A stretch of DNA of 64,000 nucleotides from an uncultured Winogradskyella sp. (lineage in GTDB: Bacteria > Bacteroidota > Bacteroidia > Flavobacteriales > Flavobacteriaceae), in the NCBI RefSeq assembly GCF_947501905.1, contig NZ_CANMXL010000003.1, positions 1 through 64,000 of the forward strand. The letters are read 5' to 3'. Position 1 is the stretch's first letter. Every line of letters begins with the position of its first letter. Below are positions 19,185 through 27,316 of this stretch, one piece after another. The position numbers and the translations under genes are program-made. The notes beneath the pieces were generated by a model. The model had not been told where the DNA came from and did no database searches. It saw only the letters and a program-made list of their open reading frames with translations.

Positions 19185-19214
19185 AAAAGGATAGACTTTA
19201 AAACCTATCCTTTT
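19185..19214. terminator. Terminator-like hairpin in the susC leader
   Basis: AAAAGGATAG (19185-19194) pairs perfectly with CTATCCTTTT (19205-19214), loop 10 nt. T runs lie on both sides, so it could work on either strand. It falls ~30 nt after the predicted susC start site, inside the leader, and also downstream of kdgF on the same strand. It could stop kdgF read-through or attenuate susC. The rest of the 19021-19374 gap shows only a short ATTACTT/AAGTAAT dyad. Confidence 0.55.
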
Positions 19215-19228
19215 TTGTTTTATAAAAA

Positions 19229-19255
19229 ATTGGTTTACCAGATTGGTTTACCAAA
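19229..19255. promoter_or_regulatory. Double operator of the alginate regulon, susC side
   Basis: Two copies of TGGTTTACCA (19231-19240 and 19244-19253), start to start 13 bp apart. Each copy is a TGGT-TT-ACCA near-palindrome. The whole 27-bp block is identical to the one at 24821-24847. It overlaps the end of the -7 element and the predicted start site, where a bound GntR protein would block transcription. Confidence 0.82.
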
Positions 19256-19281
19256 TATATATAAAAAAATGTTAATTACAA
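19252..19281 (-). promoter_or_regulatory. Promoter of the susC operon
   Basis: TTG (19281-19279), a 19-bp spacer, then TATATTTG (19259-19252) on the minus strand, a full match to the Bacteroidota TTG-N17-23-TAnnTTTG promoter. The predicted start is near 19246. Confidence 0.75.
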
Positions 19282-19374
19282 CGTTTTCGTGAAATTTTTC
19301 TCAGCGCATTACAGCTATGGCTTGTATTAAGCGACAAAGCATCCAAACATTAGGCTAGCCGATTTTTATTATAA

Positions 19375-19746
19375 CTATTTATCTCCAAAATAAGACACCT
19401 TCCCGCCACTTAAAAAATCTTCTCTTACTGGACTAAAAGTGTCAATTAACTCTCCTTCTTCAAGACAAACTGCACTATGTATTAAGTTAGGTTCTATGTA
19501 AACACCATCTCCTGCTTCTACAATTTTTTTTTGGCCATCAATTTCAAATTCAAATTTGCCTGAAACGCAAAAGGTAGCTTGTGTGTGAAAATGTTGATGA
19601 GGCGCACCTAATGCCCCTTTGTCAAACTTGACTCTTACCATCATAATTTGGTTGTCGTAACCTAAAAACTTCCTTGATACACCTCCACCGAGTGCTTCCC
19701 ATTCCATATCTTTTGTTATGATGTACTTTTCGCTAAATCGTTTCAT
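19375..19746 (-). CDS. kdgF: KdgF-like cupin, unsaturated uronate linearisation
   Basis: A 123-residue single-domain cupin. Motif 1 is seen as GAPHQHFHTQATFCVSGKFEF, giving the metal-binding His residues, and motif 2 as GDGVYIEPNLIHSAVC. KdgF proteins speed the opening of 4,5-unsaturated monouronates to DEH, the substrate of the reductase in the neighbouring operon. Length fits the family. It is the last gene of the second alginate unit, 31 bp after the double lyase, and ends just before the susC control region. Confidence 0.9.
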   Translation of the reverse strand: MKRFSEKYIITKDMEWEALGGGVSRKFLGYDNQIMMVRVKFDKGALGAPHQHFHTQATFCVSGKFEFEIDGQKKIVEAGDGVYIEPNLIHSAVCLEEGELIDTFSPVREDFLSGGKVSYFGDK

Positions 19747-19777
19747 AATTATATATTTTATAACTCTTGTCTGTTAA

Positions 19778-21790
19778 TTATTTTTGTGGTATTCCAGACC
19801 CTACAGTTGCTTCTCTAAACCATACTTCAGTGTAACAACCATTTTTATACTGCTTAGCAATATCCCCTCCATAAGTTTCTGCACCTGCACACCAAACCAT
19901 GTTCTTTTCAGGGTCTTTCCCATTCGTCTGGTTATAAGCACCTTGCTTAAAATAACCAAGTTCACCACTGTAAGCTATTGCTCTTTCTGTTCCGTCTTGA
20001 CCAATTGGTACAAACAATTTTTTAGTTTGATCAGGTATATCTGATTTGTTTGCATATTCTGATTCGATTAAATTTTTAGTAAAAGTTTTAGTTTCATGAC
20101 CATCACTTTTAAAAGTAAGATACATAATGCCTTTATAGACATTTACTTCATAGCTAAACTCTTCACCTAATTCAATACCATCTTCAGGTTCAGCTGGAAA
20201 ATCACTTTTACTGGCTCCAACAACAGACATATCATGACCCCATACAGCACTTGAATAATCCCACCTTCCAGAATTATCTTCGCCATCTGTATTAATTTCA
20301 TAATTCCAAAAAACAGAACCTTTAGTGTGCCCTGGGAATTTTTTATAAAATAATTTGAAAGGCTCATTCTCATGTCCTTCACCACTATGAATCTGCCCAA
20401 CAACTACAGAGTAAGATGCAGCAACTCTAGCATCACCAGAAACGGAGACTTGCATAACCTTACACGTACCGGTTAGTTTTCCACCTTCTTCAGGTGTCCA
20501 TTCTCTTTTTTCATGTAACTCAGTTCTTGTGTTACTAGAATTTTTTGAAGTCACCCCAGAATTAGGCGTTTTATAAACTACCCAACGCCTTGTACCATCA
20601 ATTACAGTATAGAAAAAATCTTTATCTTCAAACTCAACAAGATTATCAACATTGGTTCCATCACCCATTAATATTTTAAATTTATCCATAAAAGGAATCA
20701 CTTCACTTGGATACACTGTTTTTGTACTTAAACCGTCATTTGCCTTAAAATAACCTTCATTAGAGATGGCATCTTCGCTAATAGTAATATCCGCTGATTT
20801 AAACCATACTTCTGCATAATTACCATCTGCATATTGTTTTTGGATATCACCACCATGAGTTTCAGCACCCGAACACCATACTTTATTAACCTTAGGGTCT
20901 TTTCCGTTGGTTTGATTATAAGAACCGAGCTTAAAAAATAGGCCTTCACCCGTGTAGGCTTTTTCGCGTTCAATACCATCTTGTCCTATTGGTACAAATA
21001 AATTTTCAACTTGTTCTGGCATATTTGAACGTTCTGCATATTCTGAGGATATGAGGTTTTTAGTAAATGTTTTTGTTTCATGATCTTCACTAGTAAATGT
21101 TAGCGTCATTATTCCTTTATCTACTTCAACTTTATAACTGAATTCTTCTCCTAAAGCAATCCCATCTTCTGGTTCAGGTGGATAGTTGTTTTTATCATTA
21201 CCAACAACAGAAAAATTATAGCCCCAAATAGGATAAGAATAATCCCATCTACCAGAGTTATCATCACCCGCTGTATTGATTTCGTAATTCCAAAAAACAG
21301 AACCTTTAGTATGACCTGGAAATTTTTTATAAAATATCTTCAATGGCTCGTTTTCATGTCCGTCTGCACTATGGATTTGACCAACCACAACGGAGTATGT
21401 TGAAGCAACACGGGCATCGCCAGTAGTAGCTACGTTCATGACCTTAAGAGTAGCATCCATTGAGGCATTAGTCATTGGGGACCATTTTTTTAGTTGAGCC
21501 AATTCCGTTCTGGTGTTATTAGATGTACCATGCGTATTTCCTGCATTGGGTGTCTTAAAAACCACCCAGTCTTCATTCTCATCATGCTTTGTATAAAAGA
21601 AATCTTTATTACTATAGTCTATTGCTTGTCCTATATTTGAGCCATCACCCAAGATTAAATTCCAATGCTGAAAAAAAGGAATGACATCATTTGGTTTTTG
21701 CTTTTTATTTTCAGCACAACTGTTAAAGCATACAACGGCACCTATTAATAAGCAATAGATGAAAATTGATTTAGGTTTTTTAAAATTCAT
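19778..21790 (-). CDS. Two-domain PL7 alginate lyase lipoprotein
   Basis: A 670-residue lipoprotein (Cys25 after CFNS) built of two complete PL7 domains in tandem, offset by 328 residues. Domain 1 has RTEL (94-97), QIH (138-140) and FFKLGSYNQ (285-293). Domain 2 has RTEL (422-425), QIH (466-468) and YFKQGAYNQ (613-621). Both keep all active-site motifs, so both should be catalytic. They share long near-identical stretches (GHENEP; FYKKFPGHTKGSVFWNYEIN; EPEDGI; TKTFTKNLI), pointing to an internal duplication. This PL7 type differs from the two single-domain lyases in the locus. It is probably surface-anchored. Its transcript has to pass the hairpin at 21843-21882. Confidence 0.9.
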   Translation of the reverse strand: MNFKKPKSIFIYCLLIGAVVCFNSCAENKKQKPNDVIPFFQHWNLILGDGSNIGQAIDYSNKDFFYTKHDENEDWVVFKTPNAGNTHGTSNNTRTELAQLKKWSPMTNASMDATLKVMNVATTGDARVASTYSVVVGQIHSADGHENEPLKIFYKKFPGHTKGSVFWNYEINTAGDDNSGRWDYSYPIWGYNFSVVGNDKNNYPPEPEDGIALGEEFSYKVEVDKGIMTLTFTSEDHETKTFTKNLISSEYAERSNMPEQVENLFVPIGQDGIEREKAYTGEGLFFKLGSYNQTNGKDPKVNKVWCSGAETHGGDIQKQYADGNYAEVWFKSADITISEDAISNEGYFKANDGLSTKTVYPSEVIPFMDKFKILMGDGTNVDNLVEFEDKDFFYTVIDGTRRWVVYKTPNSGVTSKNSSNTRTELHEKREWTPEEGGKLTGTCKVMQVSVSGDARVAASYSVVVGQIHSGEGHENEPFKLFYKKFPGHTKGSVFWNYEINTDGEDNSGRWDYSSAVWGHDMSVVGASKSDFPAEPEDGIELGEEFSYEVNVYKGIMYLTFKSDGHETKTFTKNLIESEYANKSDIPDQTKKLFVPIGQDGTERAIAYSGELGYFKQGAYNQTNGKDPEKNMVWCAGAETYGGDIAKQYKNGCYTEVWFREATVGSGIPQK

Positions 21791-21842
21791 AGACTATAAA
21801 TTATTGATCAAATTGATTTTGGCTGAAAGTTTAAAGCTAAGC

Positions 21843-21882
21843 AAAAAGGCATCAATTCACAGTTGTAAGTTGATGCCTTTTT
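21843..21882. terminator. Strong hairpin inside the second alginate unit
   Basis: A perfect 13-bp stem, AAAAAGGCATCAA (21843-21855) with TTGATGCCTTTTT (21870-21882), with a 14-nt loop. It stands between the T9SS repeat gene and the double PL7 gene, all on the minus strand. No TAnnTTTG promoter was found between it and the double PL7 start, so it probably sets a lower level for the two downstream genes. Confidence 0.75.
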
Positions 21883-21895
21883 AAGTATTTGAATA

Positions 21896-23845
21896 TTATT
21901 CTTTTACTATTTTTTTAGTGACGCTAGCCTCGTTTGTTGCTATTTTAATTAAATAAATACCACTTTTAAGGTTAGAGATATCAATACTGTTATTAACTTC
22001 TTTAACAGACAAGACCTCTTTTCCTAACATATCGTAAATACTAACTGAGTTGATTGTGACATTATTTGTCTGGATATTTAAAACATCTTTAGCTGGGTTA
22101 GGATACAAACTAAAATCTATAACTGAAACATCATCAATAGATAAAACTTCAACAACTTCAACTTCTACCTCATCGGCAGTGTAATTAATAGTTGTTACTA
22201 TATTTGAATTGGTAGTTGTAATATTAGCAAAAGTTCCACTTACAGGTCCAGATCCATCTACTATCTTAAATGTATCTCCAACATTAGGTATATAACTTCC
22301 CCAATCTAAGTTTAATGTTGCATTTGTAACAGTAAGTGTACTCGTAATTCCTGTACCATTAGCATTCAAAATTTGGTCAAAATCTGTAACTGGAGTTAAA
22401 CCATTAATTTCAAATGTAGTTGTAGAAGTTCCTAAATCAAATACATTTCTAATCTCAAAGTCACCAGGACTAGAACCTGGAGCAAAAGTTGCATTTGCTG
22501 TGTTGGTAAAAGTACCTGTCAAATTTACTTCAATATCTTCTGAACCTGAACCATCTATATTCATAGCACCATCATTATTAACTGTACCAGTTACAACTCT
22601 TATTCCATCATCACCACAATTTGTGGCATTGTAAACACCTCCGGTTAAGTTATTAAAAGTACCTTCAATATCCATCCCATGGTCAGTAGCTGTCATATTA
22701 ATAGTACCACTATTGTTCAAGATACTTGGATTATCTAATTCTATTCCATCATCAGTAGGGCCAGTTATGCTTAAAATTCCTCCAGCATTATTAGTAAATA
22801 TACCTGCTTCTTGCATTCTTAACCCATCAGTTGCCCCATTAGTGATTGTAATAGTACCAGAATTAGAAAAAGTAGCCGGAGAAGCATTTGAATTTGCATC
22901 AATTTGAATACTATGATCCGCAGCATCAGAAATATTCAATTGCCCACCTACTTCATTTGTAAATGTTCCTGCATCAGTATTATATAGTGCAATATCAGGA
23001 GAATTATTTAAATTAATCGTTCCTGTATTATTAACAGCTCCATCATTATCTAAAAAAAGTTGGTCATCAATAGTTTCATTAATAGTTAATGTTCCGCCTG
23101 TATTGTTATTAAAAACACCACTATCATCAACACGCATTCCATTATCACCTCCAGTTCCTGAAACTGTAATCATTCCAGTATTATTCAATGTCGTATTATC
23201 ATTGACATAAATACCGTCATCACCAGTTGTGATAGTAACAGTAATCATTCCTTCGTTTGTTAAATTTCCAAATAGAGTACCTGAATTAGCATCATCTACA
23301 TAAACTCCATCACCATCACCATTAACTTGTCCAGTATTTGTTACTGTGATTATTCCTGTTGATGCATTAGTAAATAAACCGGCTACAACATATAAACCAT
23401 GTTGACCTATTCCATCAATTGTAATAGTACCATTGTTCGTACATGTACCTTTATTATAAAGTCCGTCTGCACTAGTTCCACCAAGGATATTTGAAATAGC
23501 AATTGTACCATTATTAATAACATTTGCAGAGGTTTGTATCTCAAGTCCTTCATCGTTTCCGGCAAATCCACTAATCGTTAAAGTAACACCTGTATTAACA
23601 GTAAGGTCTCCACTCCCGTCTACCAATACGCGTTGTACAGTTGCATTAGCAGATAAAACAACTGTAGCACCATTTAGGTCAACATCATCAGCTGCTGTTG
23701 GTAAGGCATCAGTATCCCAGTTTAAAGGATCTGTCCAGTTGGTGCCATCTCCACCTCCATCCCATGTAACTGTGGCAGCAGTTAATTGAAAGCCTATCGC
23801 CATTAATATAAATGTGATAAAAAAGCGCTGTGTAGAAATTTCCAT
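21896..23845 (-). CDS. T9SS-exported repeat protein of unknown function in the alginate unit
   Basis: A 649-residue secreted protein. A signal peptide ends near residue 24 (FQLTA, then ATVTWDGGG). Residues ~60-480 are some 18-20 short degenerate repeats around NNGTIxI / NNxGGxLxI / DDGIxxD, the pattern of a parallel beta-helix. Residues ~570-649 are a type A T9SS sorting domain (FSLYPNPAKDVLNI...IYDMLGKEV...SGIYLIKI). No lyase or hydrolase motif was found. It lies 12 bp after a PL7 lyase gene and before another, so co-expression with alginate enzymes is likely. Beta-helix folds include PL6 and other lyases but also adhesins; the short Asn/Gly/Thr repeats here look more like a binding or adhesion scaffold. 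Confidence 0.8.
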   Translation of the reverse strand: MEISTQRFFITFILMAIGFQLTAATVTWDGGGDGTNWTDPLNWDTDALPTAADDVDLNGATVVLSANATVQRVLVDGSGDLTVNTGVTLTISGFAGNDEGLEIQTSANVINNGTIAISNILGGTSADGLYNKGTCTNNGTITIDGIGQHGLYVVAGLFTNASTGIITVTNTGQVNGDGDGVYVDDANSGTLFGNLTNEGMITVTITTGDDGIYVNDNTTLNNTGMITVSGTGGDNGMRVDDSGVFNNNTGGTLTINETIDDQLFLDNDGAVNNTGTINLNNSPDIALYNTDAGTFTNEVGGQLNISDAADHSIQIDANSNASPATFSNSGTITITNGATDGLRMQEAGIFTNNAGGILSITGPTDDGIELDNPSILNNSGTINMTATDHGMDIEGTFNNLTGGVYNATNCGDDGIRVVTGTVNNDGAMNIDGSGSEDIEVNLTGTFTNTANATFAPGSSPGDFEIRNVFDLGTSTTTFEINGLTPVTDFDQILNANGTGITSTLTVTNATLNLDWGSYIPNVGDTFKIVDGSGPVSGTFANITTTNSNIVTTINYTADEVEVEVVEVLSIDDVSVIDFSLYPNPAKDVLNIQTNNVTINSVSIYDMLGKEVLSVKEVNNSIDISNLKSGIYLIKIATNEASVTKKIVKE

Positions 23846-23857
23846 AGTTAATTATTT

Positions 23858-24814
23858 TTAGTGAGTTATACTTAAATTATAGTATTTTACATAAGAAAAT
23901 GCATCGGCATCTGTTGTAATTAAATAATTACCAGCTTTAAAATAGTTTTCATATTGCCATTTATCTAAACTAATATCTTGATATACAATAGGAGTATCGT
24001 TATTTAATTGCACCTCAATTTTAGCATCAGAAGCAGTAATTCTAAAATCAAAAGAATCATAACCTACGTACCCTAAATTATCTTTATCATCAGTCCATAA
24101 ATTGTTTGAACTCGAATATGGCTGTATCAAGTCATCGCCTGAGGTATTTTCATCTACTAATGACTTTTTATGACACCAGATATAACCGTCTACCCAGTAT
24201 ATCTTTATAAGCGGGGGACCGTTATTACTACTAAAGCTGTTGGTACTAACATCTTCTTCAGAAATAATACCATGAATTTGCATTACGATTACTCTGTGGT
24301 AATTGTAACTAGAACTATTATTTTCTGAGACTTCTTTAACTTTTAAACGCCCAGTCATTTCCCCACCTTCTAAAAGCGTCCAGTTTTCTCTTGAATTGCT
24401 AGGATTTATTAGCTCTCTTAGTTCGGTTCTGGAATAAGAACTATTTGTTGTTGAGGATTCTGGATAGGTGTAGAACATTAAAGAGCTATCATCAGTGTCA
24501 TCGTACATAAAAGGCATAACTGGTTCTAAAGTCTGATAACCAAAGTTTTTAAGTGAAGCTGGTTGATATTCATCTGGCTTACCATTATTGTTTTCATCAA
24601 CCGGCAGTGTAACTTTCCAGTTAGAAAAATCTATATCGGCATACACTTCATTATTGTCATTATTTGAAGAATCATCATTACCATTAGGATTCTCAAGAGT
24701 AATATCACCACCATTAGGAGTTATGCTTTCTTCATTTTTATCAGAGCAACTTACTATTGTCAATGACATAAATGCCAATATCAAATATTTTAGGTTGTAA
24801 TAATATTGTTTCAT
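23858..24814 (-). CDS. PL7 alginate lyase lipoprotein
   Basis: A 318-residue lipoprotein (lipobox TIVSC, Cys23) with a short Asn/Asp/Ser-rich linker and one PL7 domain: RTELR (129-133), QIH (179-181) and YFKAGNYL (291-298). It is clearly related to the PL7 enzyme of the susC operon (shared WKVTLPV, HRVIxMQIHG, PPxIKIYW). The lipid anchor probably puts it at the cell surface for the first cut of the polymer. It is the first gene of the second unit, with the operator only 6 bp before its ATG, so it should be among the most tightly controlled genes of the locus. Confidence 0.92.
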   Translation of the reverse strand: MKQYYYNLKYLILAFMSLTIVSCSDKNEESITPNGGDITLENPNGNDDSSNNDNNEVYADIDFSNWKVTLPVDENNNGKPDEYQPASLKNFGYQTLEPVMPFMYDDTDDSSLMFYTYPESSTTNSSYSRTELRELINPSNSRENWTLLEGGEMTGRLKVKEVSENNSSSYNYHRVIVMQIHGIISEEDVSTNSFSSNNGPPLIKIYWVDGYIWCHKKSLVDENTSGDDLIQPYSSSNNLWTDDKDNLGYVGYDSFDFRITASDAKIEVQLNNDTPIVYQDISLDKWQYENYFKAGNYLITTDADAFSYVKYYNLSITH

Positions 24815-24820
24815 TTTAAA

Positions 24821-24847
24821 ATTGGTTTACCAGATTGGTTTACCAAA
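24821..24847. promoter_or_regulatory. Double operator of the alginate regulon, PL7 lipoprotein side
   Basis: TGGTTTACCA at 24823-24832 and 24836-24845, base for base the same 27-bp block as at 19229-19255. It covers the end of the -7 element, the predicted start site and most of the 5' leader. Confidence 0.82.
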
Positions 24848-24873
24848 AATAACAATATTTATTTAATAGACAA
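24844..24873 (-). promoter_or_regulatory. Promoter of the second alginate unit
   Basis: TTG (24873-24871), a 19-bp spacer, then TATTTTTG (24851-24844) on the minus strand. Spacing and operator overlap are the same as at the susC promoter. The predicted start near 24838 leaves a leader of about 24 nt. Confidence 0.75.
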
Positions 24874-24965
24874 ATTTTGTATTATTAAGAGTTTAGGATA
24901 ATGTTCTCTTTTATAGAATTTATTAGTTCATTAATTTGGCTCGAAGATATGGTATGACGGGGAGC

Positions 24966-24998
24966 AAAAAAACCGATAATTCTCTATCGGGGGTTTTT
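24966..24998. terminator. Terminator between the TerB/DnaJ gene and the alginate locus
   Basis: The stem CCGATA (24973-24978) with TATCGG (24985-24990) is followed by a seven-T run on the minus strand (24972-24966) and GGGTTTTT on the plus strand. It would end minus-strand transcripts before the alginate promoter. Confidence 0.65.
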
Positions 24999-25051
24999 AG
25001 ATTTTGAAAGGATTTAAAATTATCACGACTCTTAAACTCTAAATCATCAAC

Positions 25052-25198
25052 ATGGAACTATACGATTACATCACTGGGAAAGGCGGCTTAATATTACTAG
25101 GGTTTATTGTTGTTTCTGTATTATTTTACAAGAAATATAAAACCCAACGCTACTTTAAATACATTGAAAAAAAAGAAAAAGAACGAAACTCTAAGTAG
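25052..25198 (+). CDS. Small single-pass membrane protein (48 aa)
   Basis: ATG to TAG gives MELYDYITGKGG, then one hydrophobic helix (LILLGFIVVSVLFY), then a strongly basic, charged tail rich in Lys and Glu. The layout of a short outside part, one helix and a positive inside tail is that of a genuine small membrane protein. It ends one base before the stop of the TerB/DnaJ gene on the opposite strand, so the two converge. Function unknown. Confidence 0.6.
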   Translation: MELYDYITGKGGLILLGFIVVSVLFYKKYKTQRYFKYIEKKEKERNSK

Positions 25199-25199
25199 C

Positions 25200-25991
25200 T
25201 TATTTAAACCCGCGTTCTTTTTGGATATGCTCATAGGCCTCTTGTACTTGTCTAAACTTTTCTTCAGCACCATCACGATGCTCTTCCCCTAAATGACTTA
25301 AACGGTCTGGATGGTATTTTTTAGCCATTTTACGATAAGCACGTTTTACCTCATCATCAGAAACAGTCTTTTCTATCTCTAAAATTTTATAAGCATTATT
25401 TGTGCTATTATAAAACATGGCTTTAATGCTTTCATAGTCTCTACTACTAATACCCAAATAACCAGCAATGGTATAAATTTGTTTGATTTCATCTTTGGTT
25501 ACCAAACCATCAGCTTTTGCTATACCGAATAAAAAATGAAGTAATTGTAAACGCGATGCATGATCCATCATCTGCTTAATCTGTAAGCAAACTTGACGTG
25601 TAGAAATATTTTGCTTTGTAATACCCTTAAATAATCTAAACGCTTTATTGGCACGCTCCTTACCATACATGTTGGTAAACTGCTGACGTACAAAATCGAG
25701 TTCACGCTGGTCTTGTTTTCCATCTGCTTTTATAACTACAGACGCCAGAATAAGCAAGCTTACTTCAAAATCTCCAGATTGAGTTTGCGCACGTTGCTGA
25801 CGTTGTCTTTGGTAAGTCGGTTGCCTGTATGGGTCTCGTCTGCGTTTTTTACCAGCTTGACGCTCTCCAAGAAGTGGACTAGAGTCAGTGGCGTTGTCTA
25901 CAATACTCCCTAAAGCCATACCAATTATAGCGCCTATTGGTCCACCAAAAGACCAGCCAATTGCTGCGCCTATCCATTTTGAAAAACTCAT
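25200..25991 (-). CDS. TerB-DnaJ (DjlA-like) co-chaperone
   Basis: A 263-residue protein with three parts: a Gly-rich hydrophobic start ([22 protein letters not shown]) that may sit in the membrane, a basic linker, a TerB-type helical domain at ~75-190 ([20 protein letters not shown] and [19 protein letters not shown]), and a C-terminal J domain ([20 protein letters not shown], with HPD near 227). This is the DjlA plan. The J domain stimulates DnaK ATPase. Client unknown. Confidence 0.88.
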   Translation of the reverse strand: MSFSKWIGAAIGWSFGGPIGAIIGMALGSIVDNATDSSPLLGERQAGKKRRRDPYRQPTYQRQRQQRAQTQSGDFEVSLLILASVVIKADGKQDQRELDFVRQQFTNMYGKERANKAFRLFKGITKQNISTRQVCLQIKQMMDHASRLQLLHFLFGIAKADGLVTKDEIKQIYTIAGYLGISSRDYESIKAMFYNSTNNAYKILEIEKTVSDDEVKRAYRKMAKKYHPDRLSHLGEEHRDGAEEKFRQVQEAYEHIQKERGFK

Positions 25992-26107
25992 TCTATCATA
26001 GATTTTATGAATGCGTAAATATACTATTTGTTAGTGTATTGCAACCTTATTTTGTTACACATTTGGTATCTTTGCACTTCAAACTTGTTAAATAAAAAAA
26101 GAAAAAT

Positions 26108-26518
26108 ATGTATCCAGCAGAATTAGTAAAACCAATGCGTGAAGATTTAACTAATATTGGTTTTGAAGAATTACATACAACAGAGGCTGTAGATAACGCT
26201 ATTGCAAAAGAAGGTACAACTTTAGTAGTTGTAAACTCGGTTTGTGGTTGTGCTGCGGCAAATGCTAGACCTGGTGCTCGCATAAGCTTAGAAAATGCAA
26301 AGCGTCCAACAAATTTAGTAACCGTTTTTGCAGGTGTAGATAGAGAAGCTACGCAACAAGCAAGAGCTCACATGGTACCGTTTCCTCCAAGCTCGCCAAG
26401 TATGGCTTTGTTTAAAGATGGAGAATTGGTCCATATGCTAGAACGTCACCATATTGAAGGTCGTCCAGCAGAATTAATAGCAGAAAACTTAATGGATGCT
26501 TATAATGAGCATTGCTAG
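26108..26518 (+). CDS. BrxA/BrxB-family bacilliredoxin
   Basis: A 136-residue thioredoxin-fold protein of the YphP/YqiW family, with the family's CGC motif at Cys46-Gly47-Cys48 (VVNSVCGCAAANARPG). In Bacillus these remove bacillithiol from mixed disulfides on proteins. Many Bacteroidota carry the family, so a role in thiol redox repair is likely. Length matches. It has its own terminator directly downstream. Confidence 0.9.
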   Translation: MYPAELVKPMREDLTNIGFEELHTTEAVDNAIAKEGTTLVVVNSVCGCAAANARPGARISLENAKRPTNLVTVFAGVDREATQQARAHMVPFPPSSPSMALFKDGELVHMLERHHIEGRPAELIAENLMDAYNEHC

Positions 26519-26541
26519 TTTCTGATTAAGATTTTAAATTT

Positions 26542-26565
26542 AAACCACGATTTTCATCGTGGTTT
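26542..26565 (+). terminator. Terminator of the bacilliredoxin gene
   Basis: AAACCACGAT (26542-26551) pairs with ATCGTGGTTT (26556-26565), loop TTTC, followed by more T. It overlaps a possible upstream start of the next gene, which is why the later ATG is preferred there. Confidence 0.85.
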
Positions 26566-26582
26566 TTTATTTTTACAGCACT

Positions 26583-27314
26583 ATGAAATTACTCGCATAT
26601 CCTATTACTGTTATCTACTTTTTATGTTTTGGGTTGACCCTGATTATTTTTCATCCAATACAATGGTTTTCTTTCAATGTGTTTGGATATAAAGTGCATA
26701 AGATTAGTGTGGATTGGTTACAATTTTTTCTCCTGCGTTGTCTTAATATTTTAGGTACACGTTTTAGTTTTAATAACCCTCATGAGATTCCTCTTGGAAG
26801 GCCTCTTATCATTGTAGCTAATCATCAAAGTATGTACGACATCCCTCCACTAATATGGTATTTGCGTAAACATCATGTAAAGTTTGTGAGTAAAAAAGAA
26901 TTAGGAAAAGGCATCCCAAGTGTATCTTATAATTTAAGGCATGGCGGTTCGGTTTTAATAGATAGAAAAGAACCTTTAAAATCTATAACTGCTATTCAAA
27001 ATTTTGCAAAACGAATTGCTAAAAACAATTGGGCTGCTGTCATTTTTCCTGAAGGCACGAGGAGCAGAACCGGACACCCTAAACCTTTTAAAACCAAAGG
27101 CCTTTTAACCATGTTTGAGCATGCTCCTGATGCTATTATAGCTCCTGTAAGTATCAATAATTCATGGAAAACCTTGCGTTATGGAAAATTCCCGATGGGA
27201 TTAGGTGCTCATGTAAAGTTTACCGTACATAAGCCTTTAGAGCTTAGTGATTTTGAAGATAAAGACGCTTTGATAAAACAGATTGAAACAACAATAACTG
27301 AAGCCATAATTTAG
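26583..27314 (+). CDS. plsC: 1-acyl-sn-glycerol-3-phosphate acyltransferase
   Basis: A 243-residue membrane-bound acyltransferase that makes phosphatidic acid. It has an N-terminal hydrophobic segment, the catalytic HX4D (His81 to Asp86 in NHQSMYD) and the substrate-binding FPEGTR (155-160). I chose ATG 26583 rather than an in-frame start 24 bp upstream, because the upstream one lies in the preceding terminator. The HD-hydrolase gene follows after 2 bp, so the two are probably co-transcribed. Confidence 0.9.
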   Translation: MKLLAYPITVIYFLCFGLTLIIFHPIQWFSFNVFGYKVHKISVDWLQFFLLRCLNILGTRFSFNNPHEIPLGRPLIIVANHQSMYDIPPLIWYLRKHHVKFVSKKELGKGIPSVSYNLRHGGSVLIDRKEPLKSITAIQNFAKRIAKNNWAAVIFPEGTRSRTGHPKPFKTKGLLTMFEHAPDAIIAPVSINNSWKTLRYGKFPMGLGAHVKFTVHKPLELSDFEDKDALIKQIETTITEAII

Positions 27315-27316
27315 TC

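Noticed and set aside
20167..20979. Two other-frame ORFs inside the double PL7 gene
   Set aside because: Both are shadows at equivalent places of the duplicated domains; their similarity comes from the duplication.
26559..26582. Upstream start for the acyltransferase
   Set aside because: It lies in the terminator of the preceding gene; ATG 26583 starts the usual N-terminus.
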